Shown: positions 1 to 6,217 of the stretch, piece after piece | Position numbering within the stretch: position 1 is the stretch's first letter | Layout: each line of letters starts with the position of its first letter | Assembly (NCBI RefSeq): GCF_900176395.1 | Contig: NZ_FWXL01000003.1 | Coordinates: forward strand, 1-64,000 | Length of the DNA: 64,000 bases | Direction: 5' to 3' | DNA from: Novosphingobium sp. B1 | Lineage (GTDB): Bacteria; Pseudomonadota; Alphaproteobacteria; Sphingomonadales; Sphingomonadaceae | Position numbers and translations under genes: made by a program | The notes under the pieces: generated by a model | Told to the model about the DNA's origin: nothing | Database searches by the model: none | The model's input: only the letters and a program-made list of their open reading frames with translations

Positions 1-146
1 CGGCCCGGGTGTTGGTTCGCCATGGCGATCTTCGGAATCGCCGACGCCAGATTACGCCGATCAACCACACCGCCAACGCCTTTGTTGCACAGCTTTCGCG
101 TCTGCCCCGGATTGCAGAATCGGATTTGTTCCGCTTCCGTTCTCAT

Positions 147-374
147 ATGGGAAGCAAGCGCCTCGACAAGATCGGTGACTACGTCCGCCACGGTTTCGAC
201 CTGCAGGTGTTCTGCAAATGCGGGCACAAGGCGAAGATTGATGCTGCGACGCTGGCAGATCGCCTACACAAACAGGGCAAGAGCCCGATCATGATGTTCG
301 TCGAAGCGAAACTGCGGTGTTCGAAGTGCGGGCGCAAGGACGTGACTTGCGGGCCTGGGTGGAAGGAGACCTAG
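147..374 (+). CDS. Small cysteine-pair (zinc-ribbon-like) protein, unknown function
   Basis: A 75-residue protein with two cysteine pairs (CKC followed by GH near residue 24, and CSKC followed by GR near residue 58), the layout of a small zinc ribbon. The frame is open upstream to position 9, but the upstream part has no family-like character, so the ATG at 147 (MGSKRLDKIGDY) is preferred. It is the only plus-strand gene at this edge of the phage-like block. Its TAG stop shares a CTAG tetranucleotide with the stop of the converging minus-strand micro-ORF. A role cannot be assigned; proteins of this look occur in alphaproteobacterial phage and accessory DNA (family knowledge). Confidence 0.55.
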   Translation: MGSKRLDKIGDYVRHGFDLQVFCKCGHKAKIDAATLADRLHKQGKSPIMMFVEAKLRCSKCGRKDVTCGPGWKET

Positions 375-526
375 GGCCGACGCGCATTGTATAGCTTCCA
401 ACCAGCCTCGGTGAGCTCGATCACTCGGGCACATCTATGGCACGCAGAACGCAATCCAGTTGCGGAGTTGTAGAACAGGCTGGGATCTGGTCGGTGATGA
501 CCGACCATGCACGCGATTGAAAACAT
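371..526 (-). CDS. Micro-protein with CxxC zinc-ribbon motif, unknown function
   Basis: A 51-residue reading frame. The N-terminus reads CMVGHHRPDPS and is followed by a CHRC pair and an EAGWKLYN tail. This is the look of a one-knuckle zinc ribbon and resembles the 58-residue protein at 38199-38375 (C-x2-[GR]-x-H-[RK]-P near the N-terminus, then C-x2-C, then a W-containing tail). A TAA stop lies directly upstream of the ATG, so the start cannot be extended; an internal ATG at residue 7 is possible. No strong ribosome-binding site is visible. Its stop converges with the plus-strand gene at a shared CTAG. Confidence 0.45.
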   Translation of the reverse strand: MFSIACMVGHHRPDPSLFYNSATGLRSACHRCARVIELTEAGWKLYNARRP

Positions 527-719
527 TTATGGCGACCACTGCGATGGCTGTGGTCTCGACATAACCCGCTGAAAAGGTGCGAGTCTTTAACCCGGGTTAG
601 TGTGTGTTACCTATCAAGGGCTCGGTTCATCGCATTGTTATGTGGGGGAACTGGGCGGCTTGGCCGATGTGGGATGATGAGGGGGCGAAGCGGTGGGAGG
701 GTTGAGGGCGGCTTCCTGT

Positions 720-1106
720 TTATCCATCGGCTTGTTCCTTTGCCTTTAAGCAGGCGGCGAGAAGGGCATGGGCGGGGGTTTCGGCGGTCACGTAGATAGG
801 ATCGCGAAGCACTTTGCCATCAAGCATGTAGGCAGACCCGCCACCTTTGAAATGCTTGCCTGCGTGCCATTCCATCATGCCCTCCGGCACCAGCATCAAC
901 GCAGCATCTGTCCATGCTTCTGCGTCGAGGAAGCGGCGGAAGCGGGCTTGCGTAATCAACCGCCAGTCATTCCACCGCGTGAAGGCCATCTGGTCTTCTG
1001 CGCGTTGTTCGGAAATGCGAGCATCGTCCCATGTCATCCAGTCGCAGGGCGGCTCCGGATGAATGACCTTGAACGCCTCTTCCAGCGCCTGTCGGATGTC
1101 TGTCAT
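720..1106 (-). CDS. Phage-type hypothetical protein
   Basis: A 128-residue soluble protein, last in the chain of eleven overlapping minus-strand genes. Its ATG overlaps the stop of the upstream gene (ATGA). It contains a WTDAALMLVPEGM stretch followed by a glycine-rich turn and an AHALLAACLKA helix. The pattern 'A-x-x-DAA-LVPEG' recurs in small proteins of sphingomonad and rhizobial phages (family knowledge). Near the N-terminus WMTWDDARISEQRAEDQ looks helical and polar. No catalytic motif, signal peptide or membrane segment is seen, and no function is proposed. Confidence 0.6.
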   Translation of the reverse strand: MTDIRQALEEAFKVIHPEPPCDWMTWDDARISEQRAEDQMAFTRWNDWRLITQARFRRFLDAEAWTDAALMLVPEGMMEWHAGKHFKGGGSAYMLDGKVLRDPIYVTAETPAHALLAACLKAKEQADG

Positions 1107-1426
1107 GGCTTCACCTGCATGGCTGATATTGCGGCGGTGGCGGCTTTGGCTTCAACTTCCCAACTGTGGTCTACGATGTGGCGCGCCATTTCTTCGTTGG
1201 AGATATTGCCAAGCGCATAGCGGCGTAAAGCCCGCGCTACCCGCTCCACCATTGCATCATCCACGCTAGGGGCAGGGATAAGCTGGTCGGTGCGTTCCTC
1301 AAAGGCGCGTTGGAGTATTCGGTGCGCGTTGCCATACATGTGCGCAGGGTGTGTAGGTTCGCAGCCGTAGACAGCGGCGTACATTTCTGCCCACAACTCC
1401 ACCGCCCACTGTTCCGGTTCAGTCAT
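1103..1426 (-). CDS. Phage-type hypothetical protein
   Basis: A 107-residue, largely helical, alanine-rich protein. It starts with MTEPEQWAVELWAEMY at an ATG overlapping the upstream stop (ATGA), and its own stop overlaps the next ATG, so it sits inside the coupled chain. The centre (VDDAMVERVARALRR) resembles a phrase common in small phage proteins with unknown roles. There are no cysteine pairs, membrane segments or catalytic signatures. Confidence 0.55.
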   Translation of the reverse strand: MTEPEQWAVELWAEMYAAVYGCEPTHPAHMYGNAHRILQRAFEERTDQLIPAPSVDDAMVERVARALRRYALGNISNEEMARHIVDHSWEVEAKAATAAISAMQVKP

Positions 1427-1617
1427 TGGTCGGGTCCTTCGATAAGGGCGCGGACTTGAAGGCCAAGGGGCGACAAAGACCAGTCGCTGTTAAGCAATCC
1501 TGCCTCGCAAAGGTCTTCGCTGATGGCGTTGTAAGCGGCACCGGCAGGCCCCTGCCAACCAGTGATGCGCTCGCGTTCCAGTTCAATCAGACCTGCCGCA
1601 ATCTCTTCTGCGCTCAT
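1423..1617 (-). CDS. Small phage-type hypothetical protein (possibly winged-helix-like)
   Basis: A 64-residue protein starting MSAEEIAAGLIELER. The open frame extends to 1833, but the upstream part is arginine-rich shadow of the neighbouring gene, and the ATG at 1617 overlaps the upstream TGA (ATGA) like the other junctions. The C-terminal half has the pattern L-C-E-A-G-L-L-N-S-D-W-x-L-S-P-L-G, reminiscent of the recognition and wing part of short winged-helix proteins. That comparison is only suggestive. Confidence 0.5.
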   Translation of the reverse strand: MSAEEIAAGLIELERERITGWQGPAGAAYNAISEDLCEAGLLNSDWSLSPLGLQVRALIEGPDQ

Positions 1618-2093
1618 GATGCGTCTCCAAGGGCGGCGCGGAGGGCGTTGTATTCCTCGCCGAAGTAGTGCTTGTCGCTTTCCAAGGCCGCGACCAGTGC
1701 TTTTGCCGCCTCCCTCAGCCTCTCTATCTCTGCCACAGGATTGAGAGGGGTGGTGTCCGCAGGGTGTCCGCAAAAGTCGCAGCACTCCACGTTTCGAACA
1801 TGCGTCACGCTTCCGTGCACAGGGTATTGGCACCTTACAGGCTCAAAGCGCTCAAGGCGGTGGCGGGCGATAAGGCGGTCAATGGCGGCGTTGTGCGCCA
1901 TGACAACCTTACGCACCTGCTTGTGCGTTTCCTCGTCGCCACCGATAACAGCCACCTCGTCGCGGCTTTCCGTCACAATGGCCGAACCCTTCATCGGGTC
2001 CGATCCATACCAGCGTTCACGCCAGCGCTGTTGTCCTTGCGCGATGAGGCCGAGTTCTTCTTCAGTCATGGCTGGGTTCCTTGGGTTGGTCAT
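1614..2093 (-). CDS. Phage-type hypothetical protein with CxxC pair and C-terminal coiled coil
   Basis: A 159-residue protein (MTNPRNPAMTEEELGL) whose ATG overlaps the upstream TGA. A second ATG at 2069 is an alternative. The middle contains KVVMAHNAAIDRLIARHR, typical of phage small proteins, then a CDFCG pair with a nearby histidine that could hold zinc. After that a heptad-like helix (VAEIERLREAAKALVAALE) suggests a coiled coil. The protein is cytoplasmic and unassigned. The upstream extension to 2195 is rejected because it is antisense-like and breaks the ATGA pattern of the chain. Confidence 0.55.
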   Translation of the reverse strand: MTNPRNPAMTEEELGLIAQGQQRWRERWYGSDPMKGSAIVTESRDEVAVIGGDEETHKQVRKVVMAHNAAIDRLIARHRLERFEPVRCQYPVHGSVTHVRNVECCDFCGHPADTTPLNPVAEIERLREAAKALVAALESDKHYFGEEYNALRAALGDAS

Positions 2094-2374
2094 GGGCAGC
2101 ACCGTGGAGAGCCGCCGCAAAGGTTTTCGTGGGCGTCCATCTCGAACTCGTGGGCATCTCCCTCCCAATCGGTCCACGCCTCGCAGTTGCGGCATTCGAA
2201 CTGGAGCCGCCCATTTCGATAGTAGAGGCCATCCGGAAGCCCGAGCACCTCATCGATGTCCCACTCGTCGCAGGGGTCATTGCCGTAAAAGCCAAGTTCC
2301 CACCGGACATTGAACAGGCGCGCAAGGAAACTGGACGATCTCGGCCTTTCCAGCGTTCCACAGGTCTTATCCAT
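2090..2374 (-). CDS. Phage-type hypothetical protein with CxxC motif
   Basis: A 94-residue acidic protein starting MDKTCGTLER. It overlaps the end of the upstream gene by eight bases (ATGGATAA) rather than the usual four. The RBS lies in a degenerate copy of the repeated junction cassette. It contains CRNCEAWTDWEGDAHEFEMD, a possible half zinc site, and an N-terminal DEWDIDEVLGLPDGLYY stretch. No recognised domain. Confidence 0.5.
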   Translation of the reverse strand: MDKTCGTLERPRSSSFLARLFNVRWELGFYGNDPCDEWDIDEVLGLPDGLYYRNGRLQFECRNCEAWTDWEGDAHEFEMDAHENLCGGSPRCCP

Positions 2375-2615
2375 GGCTCACCTCTGCGCCTCTCCACGCT
2401 TCAAGGCGCTCGATGCTGTCGTTTTCCCAAGTCTCGCCATCGGGATCGGAAAGCTGCTTTTCCCAACACGGATGACACGGTGCGACGGGACGAACTACAT
2501 CGGGCGATACGCCTTCATGCGCCTCGTCTATGTCGATCAGGACACCGTTGACGCATTCAACGTCTTGCCCAAAGCGCCCGTCGAGAAAGCCGTTATGGCA
2601 GTGCTTGCAGGTCAT
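2367..2615 (-). CDS. Phage-type zinc-ribbon-like hypothetical protein
   Basis: An 82-residue protein starting MTCKHCHNGFLDGRFGQ. The CKHC near the N-terminus and the CHPC later (around residue 46) could together form a four-cysteine zinc site. The ATG lies inside a perfect copy of the junction cassette (GAGGTGAGC before the overlapping ATGA), which fixes the start. The longer frame to 2711 is an antisense artefact. The C-terminus (SIERLEAWRGAEVSHG) ends in the next cassette. Confidence 0.5.
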   Translation of the reverse strand: MTCKHCHNGFLDGRFGQDVECVNGVLIDIDEAHEGVSPDVVRPVAPCHPCWEKQLSDPDGETWENDSIERLEAWRGAEVSHG

Positions 2616-2848
2616 TGGCTCACCTCTGCGGACAGGGTATAGGCAGGAACCCAGCGTGTGCCGTCGAAGGCCCAGACCGGATCGTAAGGCTTGCGCAAGG
2701 TCACTTGCCAACGCCCCCAGAAGAAGCCGAACGCATTGCCACAGTTGAACGGAACGAACTTGCTCGGGCGCATCTGGCGGCGCTCAATCCGAAAGATCGG
2801 CGCTTCGTTCTTAACGAAGTAGCGGCGGAATTTGTCTGTGATGCTCAT
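2612..2848 (-). CDS. Phage-type hypothetical protein
   Basis: A 78-residue basic, aromatic-rich protein (MSITDKFRRYFVKNEAP, later GFFWGRWQV and DPVWAFDGTRWVPAY). It reads as a small beta-rich protein. Start and stop both lie in perfect copies of the junction cassette, and the protein ends EVSQ like its upstream neighbours because the cassette encodes these last residues. No function can be given. Confidence 0.5.
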   Translation of the reverse strand: MSITDKFRRYFVKNEAPIFRIERRQMRPSKFVPFNCGNAFGFFWGRWQVTLRKPYDPVWAFDGTRWVPAYTLSAEVSQ

Positions 2849-3093
2849 TGGCTCACCTCTGACGGCCTAAGCCGCTTCACGCGATGGATGTCGCCAAAAA
2901 TGGCGGCGGTTGTCCGATCGATCTTGCCAATGCTCACGCCACGGCGGATCAAGTCGATAGGCGACCGGCCATAACCAGCATCGTGACAGGCCGATGCTGC
3001 GAACCAGCGGGCAGATGCTTTAGTGGGGGCCTCGACATAAATGTCGCCAAAGCCGTAAAGCCCCACCTCCCATACGGGCCATTCCTCGCTCAT
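2845..3093 (-). CDS. Phage-type hypothetical protein
   Basis: An 82-residue protein starting MSEEWPVWEVGLYGFGDIYVEAP. The N-terminus looks like a small beta domain, followed by the helix ASARWFAASACHDAGY and an IDLIRRGVSIG strand. It starts and ends in perfect junction cassettes and ends EVSQ. The W-A-x-S-A-C-x-D-A pattern is seen in small phage proteins of unknown role. Confidence 0.5.
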   Translation of the reverse strand: MSEEWPVWEVGLYGFGDIYVEAPTKASARWFAASACHDAGYGRSPIDLIRRGVSIGKIDRTTAAIFGDIHRVKRLRPSEVSQ

Positions 3094-3443
3094 TGGCTCA
3101 CCTCTGAGAGAGCAGCGTCGATTTTGGCGATTGCTTGGCGGTCATCGTCGAGCAGTTCGCCCATGCAGCAGGCGCATTCCTCGCCCCAATCACCACGGCC
3201 CGGACGCTTCATGTATTCATCGATGTCCGCGATGATCTTGCGCGCAGTCTTCAACGCCTCCACAAGTCGCGCGTCTGCGTTGGCTCTGGTGTTCCAGGCT
3301 GTGAGGGCGTCCGCAAAGCTGGTCGGCCCGCGCGCTTCACAACAAGCGCATTGCAGGTATCCTTCGCCAAAACGGGTTTCGTGAATCGTTTTGGGTGGAA
3401 CATTGCTGCAGAAGGGGCAGACTTTAGGCGTTGTATCGGTCAC
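3090..3443 (-). CDS. Lar-family (restriction alleviation) zinc-ribbon-like protein
   Basis: A 117-residue protein starting at GTG (VTDTTPKVCPFCSN) overlapping the upstream TGA (GTGA). The N-terminal half has CPFC, then CACC-EARGP and ADALTAWNTR. This is the arrangement of Lar/Rac-prophage restriction-alleviation proteins: CPFCG, then C-x-x-C-G-A-x-G-P, then A-x-x-x-W-N-x-R. Lar proteins modulate type I restriction enzymes (family knowledge). Here the C-terminus is extended by about 55 residues with another CACC, so the exact role is inferred only from the domain. The frame upstream of the GTG is antisense noise. Confidence 0.6.
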   Translation of the reverse strand: MTDTTPKVCPFCSNVPPKTIHETRFGEGYLQCACCEARGPTSFADALTAWNTRANADARLVEALKTARKIIADIDEYMKRPGRGDWGEECACCMGELLDDDRQAIAKIDAALSEVSQ

Positions 3444-3652
3444 AGGGGCGTCTCCTCTGCATCGATTTCTTCGATCAGGTCGGAAAAGGTGCGTGCGCTG
3501 GTGTGGGGCGCATCCAGATCGGGACCGCCCTTGTAGGCGCGCCATCCCTCTGCGCCCCAATGCGAAGCTTCCACGTCGTAGCTGATTTCCCAGCCACGGT
3601 GCCAAACGGTGTGGCCAATCTCTGGCTCTACTGGCGGCGTTGTATCGGTCAT
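3440..3652 (-). CDS. Small phage-type hypothetical protein
   Basis: A 70-residue acidic protein (MTDTTPPVEPEIGHTVWHRGWEISYD). The WEISYDVEASHWGAEGWRAYKGGPD section resembles small phage proteins in which W, Y and a GAEGW turn are conserved, but no function is known. ATG overlaps the SLOG gene stop (ATGA). Its first codons are identical to those of the next gene downstream (see the repeated junction at 3427-3442 and 3636-3651). Confidence 0.5.
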   Translation of the reverse strand: MTDTTPPVEPEIGHTVWHRGWEISYDVEASHWGAEGWRAYKGGPDLDAPHTSARTFSDLIEEIDAEETPL

Positions 3653-4086
3653 ACGGCCTCCGGGGGTGTGGGGATGCGGATAGGCTTGATACCTGCCTTC
3701 TCGGCGCGCGTGCACATATCGGCAGTGCCACGACCTCCGGGGAACGCGACAACGCCATGAGGCTTGCCAAAATCCAACATGCGCTGATTACGGAACGGTC
3801 CCGCGTAGTTGCCTTTCAGCCGCCACGGTGCGGGAAACGGAAATGCGGGGATGCCGTGAGCCAGTGCCCATTCGTGGGCCAGTTGATCAGCGCCCTGAAA
3901 GCGCACGTTGTCAGGATCGTATCCGGTGATGATCTCTAGGCCATCGTGCCGCATGGCCCAGCGCGACAGTTCCCAAGCCATCGCCCGCTCGTCGCTATAA
4001 GCGCGACCGCCACAGACAAGCAGGCGGAAGGCCACGCACCCGTTCCCCACCGTCACCCCTGCGCTACCTGTTTGATTGTCGGTCAT
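3649..4086 (-). CDS. DUF2493 / SLOG-family nucleotide-binding protein
   Basis: A 145-residue protein with a Rossmann-like opening (FRLLVCGGRAYSD, about residues 20-32), a conserved GADQLAHEWA helix and a GVVAFPGGRGTADM motif near residue 113. This combination defines the DUF2493 (YspA, cpYpsA-related SLOG) family. SLOG proteins bind nucleotides or nucleotide-derived ligands, and many are associated with phages and defence (family knowledge). It heads the chain of overlapping genes, so it is presumably nearest the promoter. The exact ligand cannot be read from the sequence. Confidence 0.75.
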   Translation of the reverse strand: MTDNQTGSAGVTVGNGCVAFRLLVCGGRAYSDERAMAWELSRWAMRHDGLEIITGYDPDNVRFQGADQLAHEWALAHGIPAFPFPAPWRLKGNYAGPFRNQRMLDFGKPHGVVAFPGGRGTADMCTRAEKAGIKPIRIPTPPEAV

Positions 4087-4342
4087 GCGGCACCGCCACG
4101 GCAGGCCAAAAGGTTAGACAAACAACCGCCGGACGCCGTGATTCCACGCTTCCAAGAAAAGCCGGTTAGACAACTTAGGGGATTGTTATTGCTGGCTTTC
4201 TGCACCCCTGCCGGGCGCGCCATCCATCTTGGTATTCGGATCGCGTCTCGCGATCTGGCCTTCCGTTACAGTTGCACGGATTGTGCCCAACATGTGAGGG
4301 GCCCGACATGTGAGGGGCCAGGCTATTAGGGACGACGGCAAC

Positions 4343-4561
4343 CTACCGCAGGACGATCCAGGCCGCATTGGCAAGAGCGAGGACCACCATCGCGCATATC
4401 AGCACTGGAACAGTGTTGATCTGGGCCGGATCTTCGATGAAGTCGTGCCTGATATCGATTTCCAGCGGCCCATCCTGCGAGATAAGGCAATTCTCGGGCC
4501 AACCACAGTTGGCCACTTGGTCGGGCAGCGAACACACGTCCTGGGCGTCAGAATCCAGCAT
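4343..4561 (-). CDS. Small C-terminally membrane-anchored protein
   Basis: A 72-residue protein (MLDSDAQDVCSLPDQV at the start). The first 45 residues are polar and acidic with two cysteines. The last 25 (VPVLICAMVVLALANAAWIVLR) form one hydrophobic helix ending in arginine, a tail anchor. The ATG lies inside the 3' end of the upstream regulator gene (14-base overlap), suggesting translational coupling. The longer frame to 4627 is less likely because its first 22 residues merely re-read the regulator. No homologous family is recognised. Confidence 0.45.
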   Translation of the reverse strand: MLDSDAQDVCSLPDQVANCGWPENCLISQDGPLEIDIRHDFIEDPAQINTVPVLICAMVVLALANAAWIVLR

Positions 4562-5081
4562 CTGGTTCGGCCTCCGTATTGCTCTGCGATCCGCCTTGAC
4601 TTGCGCGATGCACCTCGGCGCGCGCATTGGCTGAAAGAATGGACTTCATCAGCGAGAAGCCACGGTCGCTGAGCTTTACCAGCCTTACCCGGCTGTCGAA
4701 TGCGGCTCGATCCTTCTCGATCAGACCTTCATCCTCAAGAGCCTTTATCCAGCGCAACGACGTCGTGGCCGGGACATTGGATGCAATTTGTACGAATTTG
4801 ACAGAAACGCGCCTATTTTCGCACCGCCGTATGAAAAGCTCCAGCAAGATATCCCAAGCCGGTTCGCCAAAGATATGCGGGATATATTTCTCTCTGACAC
4901 GCCGGAATTCGTATATTCTGCGTGCGATTTCGACGTAACTTTGCGATGGCAAGCTGTCTGTTTCGGAAATTGCCATGATCTCGGCAAGCCGGCTCATTTC
5001 CTCAGCCAGCACCTGCATTCTCATAGCGACCGCTTGAGCATCCCCCACTTCGGATATGGTAGCTTTGGCGTGCAACTGCAT
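4548..5081 (-). CDS. MarR-like winged-helix transcriptional regulator
   Basis: A 177-residue protein. Residues 1-45 form a heptad-like helix (QVLAEEMSRLAEIM), then comes WDILLELFIRRCENRRVSVKFVQIA, the helix VPATTSLRWIKALEDEGLI, and a wing DSRVRLVKLSDRGFSLM. The 'S-x-R-x-I-x-x-L-E-x-x-G-L-I…D-x-R…L-x-x-x-G' pattern is the MarR-type DNA-binding unit. An AAGGA sequence lies just upstream of the ATG. It overlaps the small membrane protein gene. Codons are less GC-rich than in the metabolic genes to the right. Target genes are unknown; this kind of winged-helix protein is common in sphingomonads. Confidence 0.65.
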   Translation of the reverse strand: MQLHAKATISEVGDAQAVAMRMQVLAEEMSRLAEIMAISETDSLPSQSYVEIARRIYEFRRVREKYIPHIFGEPAWDILLELFIRRCENRRVSVKFVQIASNVPATTSLRWIKALEDEGLIEKDRAAFDSRVRLVKLSDRGFSLMKSILSANARAEVHRASQGGSQSNTEAEPDAGF

Positions 5082-5593
5082 GGAAATCCTTGAGTGAATA
5101 CGCAGCTGCCATCACTGCATTCCCGCGTTAGGTATTTCACTTACAGGATTTTCTGATCCACTTAAGCCATTAACCTTTAATTTGGATCAATCTACTTCCG
5201 GGGAACAGCCAACTCTATCACCATACGGATAAAACTAGCAGTCGAATGTGGGGTAAAAGTTCTAAAATGGAGGATCCTTGAGAATTAGGTCCGATTTGAT
5301 CGGCATTAAATGCCCATGGATCGGAGCTATGTTGGTTAACGCGGGAAATTTTGTGCGCTATATCACACTCTTTCCGATGCATTTTTTAAAACTTACTTTG
5401 ATCGGTATCGGACTTGTTTGTTCCGGGCGACGCCTATTTGCGCTATGCCCATAAAGGATGTCCGGAGATATGCAAAATCTGGCCTGGTCCGGCAGCTGGC
5501 CCAAAAATACCACCCACTGCAGACCCGGCGGGGATGTCGCCGGCGGGTCAGGATACGCCAACCCCGCTCGCGTTCGTCCGACATCTTGACATA

Positions 5594-5612
5594 AATAACC
5601 AAATAGGTTATT
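5594..5612. promoter_or_regulatory. Perfect inverted repeat, candidate operator
   Basis: AATAACC-AAATA-GGTTATT has seven-base perfect arms around a five-base spacer and lies in AT-rich intergenic DNA. The form resembles operators of small dimeric winged-helix repressors (ArsR/MarR type). No ArsR-like gene is found on either side. The nearest regulator is the winged-helix gene at 4548-5081, about 510 bases away. Confidence 0.4.
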
Positions 5613-6153
5613 CACGCCCTCAGGTCAGGGAGGGGCAGATGGCCAGTCTACTCCTTGCCTTCGGAGGCAGACGCACGTCGGCAAGCCTTCGGCGCGATCG
5701 GTGCGGCAGGTGCGTGCGGGTTCAATGTGGGGCGTCAAGCACAAGACCCACCGGGCATCTTTGCCGTTACCGCAGGACAGAAGGACACCCCCGGGGACTC
5801 AAGCGAAGGCAAAGCCCCCAAGCGACGCTGCAGATGCGGAAGCGCCATGATTGTGTGACAAGGTCAGCACAAACGACGCCTTCTTTTCGTGCAGCCGCTT
5901 GCCTTGTGAGGCGAGGCAGGAAGCGAGCCACTGCCAACCCCTCGTCCTTCCTGTGTCCTGCCACAGGCTGAGCCGACAGGGGTCCGGAACCGCCCCTTGG
6001 CCACTCGCAATCGGTCCCGCGCCCTTCCCGTGCGTGCCACGACGGCACCGCACCGGTCGCGCGATCTGCAACCCGCCCCGGCGTTACCGTCCGCACTCGC
6101 CAGCGGATGATCGCTTGCACCGGCAAGGCAAGCCTCACGAAAATGGTATCTTT

Positions 6154-6167
6154 GGAAACCAGTTTCC
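6154..6167. promoter_or_regulatory. Near-palindrome upstream of hpd, candidate operator
   Basis: GGAAAC-CA-GTTTCC has six-base perfect arms and ends about 50 bases before the hpd start codon, in the expected promoter region. No cognate regulator is adjacent, so the assignment is by position only. Confidence 0.35.
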
Positions 6168-6217
6168 GCTATGATGCCGGCAACCCGCATGGTTGCGCGC
6201 ATTAGTGGAGAGTACCG

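Larger units (their letters stand above)
5082..6217. other. 1.1 kb gap without a convincing gene
   Basis: Positions about 5100-5450 are clearly more AT-rich than the surroundings, and the rest returns to high GC. Open frames here (for example 5414-5971 plus and 5358-5615 minus) have no recognisable protein character. A 41-codon frame at 5329-5454 with a hydrophobic stretch is possible but unsupported. The stretch holds a perfect inverted repeat at 5594-5612 and a near-palindrome upstream of the dioxygenase gene at 6154-6167. It may be the remnant of lost genes at the edge of the accessory block. Confidence 0.5.

Noticed and set aside
507..572. A 21-codon plus-strand frame with CDGCG near its end
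   Set aside because: It overlaps the start of the better supported minus-strand micro-ORF and has no clear ribosome-binding site.
4186..4374. A 62-codon minus-strand frame after the membrane micro-protein
   Set aside because: Its sequence lacks protein-like composition and it starts inside the preceding gene without a ribosome-binding site.
5329..5454. A 41-codon plus-strand frame with a hydrophobic stretch
   Set aside because: GGAG is too close to the ATG, the region is AT-rich and no family resemblance is seen.
5414..5971. A 185-codon plus-strand frame in the gap before hpd
   Set aside because: Arg/Ser/Pro-rich composition typical of a non-coding high-GC frame; no motif.
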